Source of the DNA: Sclerurus mexicanus
Taxonomy: Eukaryota > Chordata > Aves > Passeriformes > Furnariidae
Direction of reading: 5' to 3'
DNA length: 64,000 bases
NCBI GenBank assembly: GCA_013396755.1
Contig: VWZF01007071.1
Location: 383,789 to 447,788, forward strand
The notes below the pieces were generated by a model that was not told the DNA's origin, did no database searches, and saw nothing but the letters and a program-made list of their open reading frames with translations. Shown in pieces: positions 1 to 11,803 of this stretch. Numbering within the stretch: position 1 is the stretch's first letter; every line of letters starts with the position of its first letter. The translations under genes were made by a program, and so were the position numbers.

Positions 1-689
1 AGCTCTTTGTTATTTAGTGTTTAATAGTGGTCTGACACTCTTGAATATGCCATATTTTCTTTTGATTGGATCTTCTGATGAATGTTGTGTTATCATCTTG
101 CAATGTAATGTGAGATGAGCAGAGCAGAATATTTTAACTCTTCTGGGAAGATACTCTTGAGCTGAGGGTCTGCTGTCCAAAGCTGCGGCAAGATTCTGGT
201 GATACTGGGCTCTGTTAAGCACAGGTTTCCAGTGAAAGGAAAAGCATATGTTCAAGCACCTTGAACTTAGTTCACTGTGCCCTTTGTGAAAATCAATGGT
301 GTTTCAGAGTCTCTGAGGGAAAGGTGGGGGACTGTGGACTTCTTTGGCTTGCTTTGTGATAGGGTGAGTACAACAGTTTTGCAACTTGCTCTGTCTTTGC
401 TGCTTGTCTAGTCTAAGGTAGAGAGTCAGAGTAGGCCAGCCCAGAGGGGAGAAACACATGAGCATGGCCAGGTCACAGCTTGAGAAGAGTTATGCTGGCA
501 GGAGAGGAAGGTCCTTTTTCTGATTGTGTCTATTAGATTGCTCACATTAATATCTGTCTTTGGATCATTAACAACATTAGTGCATAGTTTGTAATGCTTC
601 CCACTTCCAGCCAGCCTCACTCTCACCTCTTCTGACTTTACCTTCTGCCACCTTTGCTTTCAACACTGAGAGATTTGGGAGAGTACTGT

Positions 690-1015
690 GTGCATGAGGG
701 GAAAAGGATACATAAAGCTGTGTGTCATCAGTGTAGTGGCTGGCATCGCTGCCCATACATTTTATCATATTCCCTGGATGCTTTGCATAAATATTAAATA
801 CCAATGGTTGAAGAATTGAGCCCATGCCATTCTTCATGTCATGGCTCATGAAGAGAAGGAAGAGCTGTCTGTTAGGGGCCTCCTGGCATCTGCAAGAAAA
901 GAGTGAGTGTAGCCAGCTCAGCGCAGTTCTCTTAACACTTGCCAAGACATGGGGTTGGCCAGGGTGGTCTGCAGTATCACAGACAGCTGATAGCTCAGGT
1001 AGCACCTGCATGGTT
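690..1015 (-). mobile_element. LINE reverse-transcriptase relic (CR1/L3-type)
   Basis: The minus-strand translation reads like the palm region of a non-LTR retrotransposon reverse transcriptase. Landmarks in order are LSAVCDTADH (family form close to LSAAFDTVDH), RTALSWLHSLFS, LQPLVFNIY and HYTDDTQLY. The last corresponds to the catalytic YADD box, with Ala changed to Thr. The order and spacing fit CR1/L2/L3-clade elements. Substitutions, loss of the usual PQGS motif before the LxPLxFNIY block, and loss of recognisable similarity on both sides show a dead fragment without endonuclease or 3' end. Edges are approximate. Which CR1-like family it belongs to cannot be settled by eye. Confidence 0.8.
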
Positions 1016-1870
1016 TATTAGTCTTCAACTTTGTCAGAAGGCCTGAGACCCCAGTGATGATTCATTTCCAGACTCACTCATAAGTGCCTCCAAAAGGAGT
1101 TTGAACAGTATCTTCTGAAGCTACAATGCATCACTTCTTTCACACCACTTCTCAGATCTCGCCCAATTTGAAACTGGATGGCAGTGCTGAAGAAGAAATT
1201 CTGATTTAAGATATATTTTTCAGTTGTCCTCAGTGTTCCTCATTGTGTCAAATTATCTAAGATTTGAGGCTAAATGTATAGTAAATGAAAACTCCATGGT
1301 CTTAAGCAAAACAAGTTCCACATTTTTGATCAAGACCGGGGACCATTGCAAACTGCAGGAGGAAAAGTCTGTTACTTTCTGTTACATGATTAGTAATTTC
1401 TTCCTGTTCTATCGGCTTTTTACTTGCCTAGTCATGTAGTGAGAAGGTTTTAGAGGGAAATGACTAGAAAGAGGTCTGGCTTCAGAAACTGGAGACAATA
1501 TGGATTCAAACTCAGAGGATCTGGTGGAAATTTAAGACCTGCACTTAAGGAGGACTGGTTCTTTGTTATACAAGTTTTCCTGGAGTGATGTGGACCTGAA
1601 ATCATGGTTGAGTGTGGCTAGTTACATGTCTTCAAGGAGTGCTCGCCTTGTCTGGATACTAACCTGAAATGTGTTAGGCACTGCAGGAGGGTTGCACTAG
1701 ATTCTGCCCATTTTGTAGTTTTTTTAAAAGGTGTAGTGCACTCAAATATCTGTGACTTTGCAGAATGGGCTGGAAAGTAGTGGTGGAGAGCTGCTCTGCT
1801 TCTTTCAGGGCTCATCAGGATCCCTTGTAAGCACAGGAATGAACGTTATAAACCAGGACAGGGTTGGGGG

Positions 1871-1900
1871 TTTTTTTGGTGTTTTTTTTTCTTTTTTTTT
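1871..1900. repeat. T-rich low-complexity tract
   Basis: A run of T interrupted by single G and C bases follows a short G run. It has the character of an intronic homopolymer tract. No mobile-element body was recognised next to it. Confidence 0.8.
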
Positions 1901-4834
1901 CATTTAAGGCATGCCTAGACAGAGGAGTCATGGCATTAGGCACTGTATAGAAAAGTAGTAAGTTGGAGTCTGCTCAGAAATTTTATTGCCTAGTTAGAGC
2001 AGACAGGCAAACATTGAGAGAAGAGTTGTTCTTCACTGACTTTGCTATTAGCTGACCTGATTCTATGATATAAAACCTGAGTTTCTTAACACTTGAAAGG
2101 ACAGTGACTTCAGAAAACCACAGGTCTGATCTTCCATGCTGGTGCTTGCTGTCATGCCAGTGACTACCTTCACAGAATTGCACCAGCCTCACATCATTGT
2201 CCCAGCAGTCATGGGGCTGGAGGTGCTTTCAGAGTGTTCATCTCCCTGGTCACACGGAGCTTCCACTGCTCTGAGCCTGCTGTTTAGTTTCAGTCCTACC
2301 TTTTTTCAACAACAGAGAGCCCCTAACTCCTACTAAATATTTACCCCTCTTATTCAGCTTTGTAGAAGTTTGCAAAAGCATAGGTTGTTCTTTTCCAAGT
2401 CAGGGAGCTTTTATTAGTCAGCTAGAATGGGGTTATTTTAGTGTCCATGGGCTGGAATGTAAGTGCAAAGCTTGCGTGTATGCCAGCAGTGTCACTGGCA
2501 TGCCTGTTCCAAACATCTGGGATTTCACCTGTGGCTCTGCGTTGAAGAGCTGTTTGCTTTTTGCAGTGTGCTGACAGCTGTATTCTCTATTTTCAGTTGT
2601 TCTGCCTTCAGTATGATTTGCCTTCCTTCTCCAGCAGTTGTTCGTGTGTGCTCCTTGGGTTTTTCTCCCCAGCATCTTTGAAATCTTCACATATGCTGAT
2701 GATTTTTTGTCATTAATATAAATCTAGACAAGTATGTGTGACCTTTCACTCCCATGTCCAAAGGGAAGAATTGACCCCTGCAGTCAGTCACAGCACAACA
2801 CTGACTCATACATACTTTTCTTAAAAATAATGCAGAAATTCCCCATAGTTTTTACCCATAACTTTTCAGGAGATGAAGTGTAAGTCTTCCATAACAACAC
2901 AGTTTGGGAAAACTATGAAGCATGCAACATCAGATAATCTTCTGACATATGATGCACTTTTTACTATTAATGTTGTCCATTCTTTTTTTCCTCCTTGTGT
3001 ATCTCACTTGCTCAAACTCAACTGATCTGTTTGAGTTTTATGTGAGCTTGTGTGCTCTCCAGTCTTATTCCCACCTGTGTCTGTTCTCCAGCTCCGTTGT
3101 AAACCTCCTAGGAGGGGACTGGCATTTGTCCCACCTCCCTGACTCCATAAGGATGAACAAAATAGAACCATACTTTCCCTTTTTTGCTCCAATTCTAATA
3201 ATACTTTCTGGTTTTCCTGCATAAGATAAAACATGCTATGTTTAGATATGTAGCATTGAACACAAACAAAAAATATCTCTAAGTTCAAAGTTCCCTACAA
3301 AAAACTAACTGAAATTTGGAACGACTCAGAATCCCTTCAGCAAATACTAATGGTAAAACAAAACAATGAGCCACCCAAAAATAATTGCAGGGAAGCTGTT
3401 TACCATGAAGATATGAGTATTGTAAGGAAATACCGTTTCTCTACTTTCTATATTTGATTATTTGTCACTTTTAAAAAAAAATCCATTTATAATTGAAGTC
3501 AGGGCAATTCCTCAAGGTCTCAGTATCTGAATAACTTTCCAGTGAATACTTAGGGGACTGAATTTTTTTGATTATGTTTTCTGTAGTGGAGCCAAGGCAA
3601 GCTTTTTTAAAGTATGGAGGTGACCAAATGCTTCTAAATTGTTATCTTTCTTTAAGGCAAAAAATGCGTATTTAAAATCTCTACAATAATGAAACAGCTA
3701 GACTGCAAGATTGTGTCATGAATGTTTTTGACCCATTAGCTTAGTTGCTTCTTTGTTATTAGGATCTCAAAATCCCTTTTCTCTCTCTTAAAAAAAGATC
3801 TGAAATTTAATCTTACACTCTACTTGGTAGTGCGATTTAAAGCCAAAATATAACATTCTAAGATTTATAGTTATTTTCAGTCTTAGAAGAAGTGGAAACT
3901 GGAGTAGTCTCCTGTCAGATCCTATATCTGGGTTGTGGAATGTATTGTTTTTGTTAATACCAGTGCTTTGTGGTGTGCATATTCTAATGACTGAAGTGAT
4001 TTTTGGCGTAAGGAAAACCCATGCAGTGGTGCCAGTTTGTTATCACACAGCTATGCTCTTCCCTCCAGAGTTAGTGAGCCTCCCTGGCTTAATATAGGAG
4101 GAATCTGACATGGCTCTGCACTAGCTCAAGTGTTTGTGGAAAGAGCTGTTAATCTTTGATCAACTGGAGTCTCCTTGTTACTGACTTTGATTACACAAGT
4201 GTACAACTTTAATTACAGCTTTTAATAAGCTTTCATTTCTTCCTAGCCACATTCTTTGTATAGTAGTGCAGCTTATCTCTTCCTTTCTCCCGTGCTCCCC
4301 TTCCTCCCCCCGTCTTTTTATGGAAAAGGGCGTTTGAGGTCATTGCAGGGGATTTGGTGTCTGGAGGGATCCTGCTGTACACACTCTGCCCGTGGCTGTA
4401 CCCTCCACTTGCTTGTACAGTCCAGAGAGCTCTCTCCTTCAGCTGCCCTGCAAACACCCCTGCATCAGCAGCTGCCCAGCAGCTGGTGGTCAGCAGGGGA
4501 GGACAGGGCTGAGCGGCACCACATTCACACAGACATCCACTGCTGCACAAAACTGCTGAAAAACCCTTAGAAAGTCCCTGTAGCCAAAAGATGTAGTGAA
4601 TCCTGTGTGCATTTTCTGCTTGTGAGGGGCTTCCCCCTTCTCTCCCTTGGGAACACATAACTGTGGCGGCTGAAGTCAGACTGGCAAAGGGCAGCAGGAA
4701 GCTGGTGGGCTCCAGCCTCCACCCATGGTACTCATTCCACATCCAGAGACTCAGTGTGTTGGCTACTCTCTGGTCATTAGAGAAATGACCTGGTGGAAGC
4801 TTTGTGAGAGACTTAGACTTGTAATTGTAAATCA

Positions 4835-5003
4835 TTGAGATACGGTTTAAAACAAGCATAAGGAAATGCTTTTTTTTCCCACAGGAATCTATTTCAGCTG
4901 TGGAACTCATTGCCCCACAATGTTTTAGGTATGAAGAAGATCAGTGGGTTGAAGAGTTGGTTGGATAAATTCATGGAAGGCAGATACATCATGGTCTATT
5001 AAA
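4835..5003 (+). mobile_element. Old CR1/L3-like LINE 3' fragment
   Basis: The plus strand carries phrases typical of the 3' part of ancient amniote CR1/L3 LINEs. They begin with a TTTAAAACAAG...AAGGAAAT block, continue with GTGGAACTCATTGCC, and end with TTGGATAAATTCATGGA followed by a GGTCTATTAA-like end. The order and spacing fit the end of the LINE coding region and the start of its 3' UTR. The copy is heavily diverged and truncated on both sides. It overlaps, in antisense, the start of the longest non-exonic open frame in the window. Confidence 0.75.
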
Positions 5004-6491
5004 CAAAATCTCCCCATAATTGCGTAGCCTGAGACTTGGGGAAAATAAGTTCTGTTCATCAGAAGTGAGAAGGGGGAACTAGAGAGGTATTTGCTTGGTA
5101 TTTGCTGTGTTTGCACTCTTCCTTGAGCCTCTGCTTTTGGCCCCTGTGAGTGGGAGGACATGGGGCTAGTACAGCCCAGAGGAAAAGCGTTTGACTCACG
5201 TGGAAGTCATAGGGTGCAACCAAGGAGTGGCTTAAAAGATGTGAGTCACAAAAAAGGTGCAGATAGTAAAACTGAGCAATTTGCACTGATTTGACATTCA
5301 GAGGTGTGCAATACCTATGAAAGAGGGTAGTGGGGAAGACAACTAATAGAACAGGGAAGGGAGTCCCTTCTGTCTCTGTGCACGCATCCCTTTGGCTCCC
5401 TTGCTGTGTGTGCTATACCCTTTTTGCACACTAATGAATACCAGAGTCAGAGCAAGTTATGCTATATATCACTCTACTCCTGTTTTCTAATGAACTTACC
5501 CCTAATGGGTAGCTTTCCTAGCTATTCGTGTCACGACTGCATTTCACCTTGACAATAGATCAAGAATGAGGTTCAGCAGTGTGGCCCACCTACTTTGCAA
5601 TGCTCCAGCTCGACATCTGCTTTGTGTCCTCAGGGTAGCTTTACTTTGATGCTTTTCCCTGCTTAGAAAAATTTGGAGGGAGGATTTTGGTAATCTCCAG
5701 CAGGCAGAGTTTTTAAACCTTTCTCAAGGGAAGACGAAGATTCTACAGAATTTTTTGACACATAGTTATTTATGAAATAAGTGACATTGTCTTTAGAACT
5801 GTTCCTCCTGCTGGGCTCCAGAGGAAAGCAGCATTTGCCATGCTGGATCATATTGGTCGCTGTTGTAGCCTGCTGCTCTTGGCACCTCAGGCTTCACTGC
5901 GGAAAACTCTGGAAGGCTTATAACAAAATGTCTAGTCTGCCCATTGCTGACATGGCTCTAGTTGTTAAGGAGTGTGTTTTCATGCCTCAGAAGTGCACAA
6001 TAAGAGGACTACGTTCTTTGCTCTTATGGGCTCTCTGACACCAGAAATGTTGGAGCAAAGTTCTTCTAAACTTGGCTCGCCTTCTGGTTGCTCAAAATAT
6101 ACTGCAGGAGTTCCTGTAACATGGGATTGAAATGACTGGTTTGCTGAATTGGTTGGACAAGCTATGGGGGAATAGAAACAATAGAATGAGTTCACCGTGG
6201 TGTACATGTGCCTGACCGAGGGTCATGGATGGGTGTGGCTGCATCATTTGCTCATTCAGTAGCCATGCTGCTACTGGAAAGATCTGTGTCTAGTTTCTGA
6301 GAGCCCGACCTTTTGGTGTCACTTTCTGTATGATCTGCTTCACCAGTGTCTTATGTCAGCAACCTTTGCACCTATTCAGGCCAAGTTTTTCTGTCTGTCC
6401 ATTTTTAAACCAACCTCATGTCCCCTTTTCCTAGTCTCATTGAAGGGGGCAGCACAATCATTCTTACTGTGTGCCCTGTCTCTTTTGGCAG

Positions 6492-6652
6492 ACTCGGGGA
6501 CCAGTTCTACAAAGAAGCAATTGAGCACTGTCGCAGCTACAACTCTCGGCTGTGTGCCGAGCGGAGCGTGCGCCTTCCCTTCCTGGATTCACAAACTGGG
6601 GTAGCTCAGAACAACTGCTACATCTGGATGGAGAAGAGGCACAGGGGACCAG
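6492..6652 (+). CDS. DPF3: DPF3 coding exon 2 (DPF N-terminal domain)
   Basis: The exon encodes LGDQFYKEAIEHC... through ...WMEKRHRGP, the highly conserved opening of the d4/DPF family (about residues 12-64 of DPF3), plus split codons at both ends. The acceptor is TTTTGGCAG with exon base A completing a GC|A alanine codon, so the incoming phase is 2. The exon ends CCAG before donor GTTGGT, leaving one base that joins exon 3. The donor has T at +3, weaker than the other donors in this gene. The encoded part belongs to the N-terminal DPF1-3 domain, used for assembly into BAF (SWI/SNF) complexes in the nucleus. Residues match mammalian DPF3 almost perfectly as I recall it, so this is DPF3 rather than DPF1 or DPF2. 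Confidence 0.97.
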
Positions 6653-8133
6653 GTTGGTAGCGGTGTGTCTGTGTATGCATGTGCATGTATTGAGGGCTGG
6701 CCACTGAGCCCTCATGGGGTTTAATTAATTGGAGCTCAAATCTGCTACAGGCCACACAGAAGAGTAGCTGCCTAAACCTCTGTGCCTGCAGGGGATTTCC
6801 TTTGGTAACTGCAGAGAGCTCATGCTAATTATTCTCTCTCTGCCCATAGAAGCGCGTGACATGGTAGTTTCTAAGGCCTCATCATTGTAGCTCTTTTAAT
6901 GTTATCGATCCCAGCCTGCAGCAGAAGACACAGTGCTCTGCTCCAAGCAGGACTGGAATTATCTTCAAGGTGGAGGTGGGAGTTTCTTAGATGAATGCTG
7001 AAAATAAGGAACCACATTGGGAAGGATATAATACTGAGGTAAAATATAGGAGAGTCCAGTTAATGGAAGGAATATTGTTTCCATGGTTAGAAATACACCT
7101 TTAAATCCTGATTCTGCTTTGGACAAGTTACTTGGATATCAGTTTTGGAGCCCCAATCCCATTGGGTGCAGAAAGAAGTTGGTGTACTTCCTTAAGGGGC
7201 TTTGGCTAATGCCTGTTCCAAAGCTCAGTGAAACTCAAGGGAAAAGAACACTATTATTTTTGTAGACTTTGGTCAGACTTTCCTTTGTTACAGTAAATCC
7301 ATCTGAAATCCTTGTTTGAGAGGCACCAGCTCAAAGACTGGAGATGTTACTCAGACAGAAGTTCTTCCGAACCTCAGGGGGAATTTGTCTAGGTTATGTC
7401 TCAGTATCTGACCAACAATATGCTCAGGGAACAGATTTTTTTAACAGCACCAAACTGGTTTTCTACCTTTTTTCCTTTCTTAGTACAGACTAGAGAGTGC
7501 AGACAGGAAGGGGGCTAGGGTACATGGTCACTGGAAGCATGACATGCTTTAAAAAATGTAAAAAATACTGTAAAACTTACTGAACTCCCCTTCCCAAGTC
7601 TAGATCTGAAATTATGAGCAGGCACAGCCTGCTCTAGTCTCTTCCACTGGCCAGCTTACACAAGAAGAAGTGGGAGGAACACATAGGATGTTTCCCTACC
7701 CTCCTGGAGCTAAAAAAGCAATTGCTACTTCTGAAGAGTTCTTAGCTGATACTTAGCTGAAACTTAACTTCTCTCTTGTCTAGGATATATTGAGGGAAGG
7801 ATCCCTGTCCTCCTATGCCTAAAATATCCAGAGTAGATTTAGTGTTGTCTTGCACTACTATCAGAAAACTCTTTCTATAGTAAAATGCAGCCATTTTTAA
7901 TGCAGAAGAAAACAGGTGTTTTACAGGTGTTTATTTTAAAAATATCCTAAGAATATTTCAGCTACCAAAACTGCTGGGGTAATCTGGGACCACTGAATAT
8001 GGTTTACAAGCTGGGAGTTGTCTGACCTTCTGGACAATCCTTCTTTTGTAAGGTTGCTTCATATCCACACTTGAGTTTTTGCTTCAGCTGAAAATTCCCC
8101 ATTCCTAAGAGATTATGCTTTGGCAAAACTAGC

Positions 8134-8170
8134 TTTTATTTATTTATTTAGTTAGTTAGTTAGTTATTTT
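8134..8170. repeat. (TTTA)n/(TTAG)n microsatellite
   Basis: Several TTTA units run directly into about four TTAG units and then TTATTTT. It is a compound tetranucleotide repeat within intron 2. Confidence 0.9.
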
Positions 8171-8439
8171 AGTCAACTTACCCAAGGAGTTTCTGTTCTT
8201 GTAGCATCTTGTTATGAGTAAGGTGCTGCCATTTTTATTCTTTTGAACACTGTCAGAAGGTATATATAAACAGGTATACATTCACAAGTAATGTTTTGTC
8301 AACAGCAACTTCTACAAAGATAGACATAGATAGTCTTTTGGGGGTCTCACTGGTGTCTGTGCACTTGCAGAAGAGATCGTCATAAAAGTGTTACGGCATC
8401 ACACCAGGAACCAAGGGGTCTTCATGCTTTTCCTTTCTC

Positions 8440-8505
8440 AGCCACAAGCTCTGTGGACTACCTTGAGCAAATTCACTCTGCAAGTCTTTCCTTCACTTCT
8501 GATAG
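8440..8505 (+). mobile_element. Possible MIR-like SINE relic
   Basis: The order GCCACAAGCTCTGTGGACTA, CCTTGAGCAAATTCACTC, then CTTTCCTTCACTT resembles the MIR core (tgtgacCTTGGGCAAgTCACTt...CTctgtgcctCAgTTtcc). The copy is short and diverged, so the call is tentative. Confidence 0.4.
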
Positions 8506-11500
8506 TGAACTGTTTGGCAGCTTGCCCTGCAAAAGAGGATCAGTGACATTTCTCCTGCAGGTCTGCAGTGGAGACTAATGGTGGAACATTCTTCACAGAG
8601 AGTATCAAGTGACAGAAGTTTCCTAGGTTGGCATTGGCCACCAAATCTGATGCCTTTATTATTTTGAATTAGAATAATCAGTGTGAAATGAAGCAGCCCT
8701 CCTCCCCCATATTTGCTTTCCTCTTTCTTGATTTTTATTAGCCCATTTAGTGCTCCCTTGGGTGTCTTTGCATAATCTATTTCTTGTAGTATTATGGTGA
8801 GTCAAAGCATCCCTCTGCAGTTTTAGCATGCCTGTTTTTTGGCTCTGCCAGCCATCCTGGTAATCTCTCGTGTGCTATGCTCACTAGCATTTACTACCCC
8901 TAACCTGAAAAACTGTATAGGGACAAATGGCAAAGCTCCAGGACCTCTTTTCACTTACACAGGCTTGAAAAACAGAGGAGAGTCAGGACCTCAGCATATT
9001 AACCAGGGTTCTTTCTGTCCTCTTTGTTAAAGGAGTCAGAAAACTGCATCTGATGATAAACAGTTCAGGGTTAATTTCACACAATACTGCCCATAACTCC
9101 CTCCTTTTCCCCTCCTCCTCTGGCCGATCACATGAGCTTTGAGTTATGACTCTCCTACACTAATGAGATAAACAACATAACTCACTGCAGGGTCTGCTAT
9201 TTCCTCTATAAGCAAATGGTTGGAACCTTCCCTGGTTGCCCTATTAGGTACCAGAGGGAGACACCCCACCAAGGACTAAAGACAGTAAGACCCGTATATG
9301 CATTATTTCCATATCTGCTCCAAGCTCAACTGTGAAGGGGCTAGATTCAAAGTATTTGGGACTTACACTTTCCTTGTTGCCTCTTCTTTGTGTAAGATCT
9401 GCACTTCATGTGAGGCAGCACAGTGACAGATGGGAACAGGGTAGAGAAGTGAAGGTATCATTGATGGGTTTGGATCAAATGAAGGTCTGGTACATGTTTT
9501 AAGTTTATTGGGTGGCAGTGTATTAACGAACAGGGATATTGTGAGTAGGAACAGAGAGCTTACCTCAAGGGGTGCAGAGGTGGATGTTGGATCATCCATC
9601 TTTTATTGATCTACCTGCCACCTGAAGGCCCTTCAGGAAAGAGGTTCTCCAACCTCTCTCCTTTCAAGGATACCTGCATTATTTCTAGTTGGGCTTTCAG
9701 CATGTGTAGTTGACTTTCACTATTGTAGCTGAATCCAGAACTGCTCTTTCACATACGAGCGCTCAACAATTGAATCCACATTAACAGACACTCCCCAAAA
9801 GTGCAGTACATCTTTGCTCCTCTCCGTCTGGGACCATGGTGCTTATTTCTTTCAAATGACTCTTCTGTGGAGGCCCGTGCAATGGAGGGCTCATTCTCTG
9901 TCCTATTGCTTTGGTCTAGCAACCACCATTTCAATGTTGTATGCAAGTTCTTGACCTGCTGTGAAAGGGTAAGGCTTCTTGCCTCCACCTCTTTAATTAC
10001 TCACATCAGAGCCAGGCACAATCCACCTCACCACTACAGGAATTGTTTGCAGTGGTTAATGTTTGCAAAGTGGCATGAAGAAGGGTGTCCAAACACTGTA
10101 GAAGTGCTAGTTATTCACATTTTTATTCCCAAGCCAGTCCTAAGCAACCTGTTCTGCAATGTGTTCCTCTTGGAGTGGGCATAATTCCTGGCTTGCAGGG
10201 CATCATTAAAAGAAGGGCATAAAAAGCCCAAGTCCAGCAGCAATCTGTGTCCTGAAACAGCTAGGATCTCTGCAAATGCTCCATCCCTTGGCCACACCCT
10301 GGCATTATGCTGTAGATGCTGGTTATGTAGTGAGGCCTTGGAAGTAGGTGGAAAGTGCTGGGCTCTGAACTGGCATTCCCAACAGTTGAAATATTTAAAA
10401 CCAGGAGCTTAGGTTTCACTTGCAGAATTTGATTAGCACATTCCCTTGAGGTGAATTATTTTATTGTGTCTTCCTCCCCACCCCCAAGTAACAGGATGTT
10501 GTTTTTTTTCATTATCCTCATTTGGTTTGGTGAGTCACTTTTATTCCCAAAAGCTGATATACTCTCCTGGCTGCTTCAGAAGGGGTGAGAGAACTCTTGG
10601 GCCATCCTGCTGCCCTTGAGCTGTTCTGCTTTACTGGCACCCCCTTGTTGCTGTCCAGCTGTTCATTGTTGGTACAGTTTCAGATATGGTAACACCACTC
10701 CTGTCCTCTCTCTTATGCGGTCTTACCTGTTTTCTGGGGACAACGTGTCTGGAATTGGAGTCACACTCTGTAGCCCCTTCAAGGCAAGAGCAGAAGGACA
10801 GAGGAGCTAAAGCAAAACTGGTGGACAGAGAGGTCAAGGGAAAGAGAGAAGATAATTAAATTCTTTCAACTTTTCTGTGTCTTGCTGGGTATTTCTGTAT
10901 GTCATGAGTATCTGGGGCAGCTGAGGATACTTTGGAACACTTGTCAGTGTGCTTTCATGCCCCTAGTAGTGACGCATTCAGAAAGCCCTGCTGTGTTCTC
11001 AATACAAGAGAGCAAAGTATAGCTCAAGCATTGGCTAAAGGGTAGCTGTCAGGAGAGCCAGGTCAGCTCAGAGGCTAGTGATGCCAAATGTGATTTAAGA
11101 AGCATGCAATATTATAAACATTACTGCTGTATCTCCTCCCTCAATCAGGATATTGGCACGAGGAGCTAATAGTCAGGATGAAGAATTGGTATTCAAGCAA
11201 ATGCCCAGAATTTAAGCAAAAACACAGGGTCCATATAGTCAGTCCTCTTGGATCTTGGTTTGCTCCCATTTGGAAAGACACAAATTTGCTCAGCTGCTCT
11301 GCACATCAGGGCCTCAAGATTTGCACGTCAGAACTTCATCTTTTCTCTCCCAAGGGGCTTTCTCTAGCCGCAGAGGAGGCATCGCCCTTGTGACCCAAGA
11401 GAGTCTGAAATTCTATTTACCCTGAAGAAATCACAAATTATTTATGTGCAGCTTTGGTTTCAGTGAGCTGAGTGAAGTGTCTAAGTGAAACTTAGATTCT

Positions 11501-11695
11501 CTGTAGGCCTGCTCCCAAGAGGTGCTGAGGAGCCTCAGGAGCAGTGGATGCCTTGAGTGTGTAGTTCTGCCTCATGATTTGAAGGATTGAACCCTCCAAC
11601 AAGGACATACTGGAAGGGCAAGAACAAAGATGCTAGAGAGAGTGCTTGTGGTTTACAAACTGAAATGTGATTAATTTTTTGCCTTTAATCTTCAG

Positions 11696-11803
11696 GCCTG
11701 GCCCCAGGTCAGCTGTACACATACCCAGCACGTTGCTGGCGCAAAAAGAGGCGTTTGCATCCACCTGAGGACTCCAGGCTGAAGCTGCTGGAAATTAAAC
11801 CTG
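11696..11803 (+). CDS. DPF3: DPF3 coding exon 3
   Basis: This exon encodes about residues 66-100, LAPGQLYTYPARCWRKKRR followed by LHPPEDSRLKLLEIKP. It completes the glycine codon split with exon 2 and ends with one base (G) of the next codon. Acceptor TTAATCTTCAG and donor GTAAGT are both strong. The stretch is the second half of the conserved DPF N-terminal domain and carries the basic KKRR patch. Relative to mammalian DPF3 the ED-S-R-LKLLEIKP segment has conservative changes, as expected for another vertebrate class. A 23.8-kb intron follows. Confidence 0.97.

Larger units (their letters stand above)
1..6491 (+). other. DPF3: DPF3 intron 1 (3' part)
   Basis: This non-coding stretch lies upstream of the first exon visible here. 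The conserved exon at 6492 starts in the middle of a codon, so the first coding exon and promoter must lie before position 1. The stretch contains a LINE reverse-transcriptase relic (690-1015, minus), a T-rich tract (1871-1900) and an old CR1/L3-like fragment (4835-5003, plus). No exon-like segment with a usable start codon and a matching phase-2 donor was recognised. The long minus-strand open frame at 4233-4910 is treated as chance. Confidence 0.75.
6653..11695 (+). other. DPF3: DPF3 intron 2
   Basis: A 5-kb intron between exons 2 and 3. It starts GTTGGT and ends TTAATCTTCAG. It contains a TTTA/TTAG microsatellite (8134-8170), a possible MIR-like relic near 8440-8505 and otherwise unremarkable A/T-rich sequence. 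No exon-like segments with matching phase were recognised. Confidence 0.85.

Noticed and set aside
4233..4910. 225-codon open frame on the minus strand, the longest outside the DPF3 exons
   Set aside because: No recognisable domain, mixed low-complexity composition, and a start lying inside an antisense LINE relic. A frame of this length is not surprising in 64 kb.
7100..7250. Possible MIR-like similarity (AATCCTGATTCTGCTTTGGA, CAAGTTACTTGG)
   Set aside because: Only one short phrase fits and the following sequence does not keep the MIR order.
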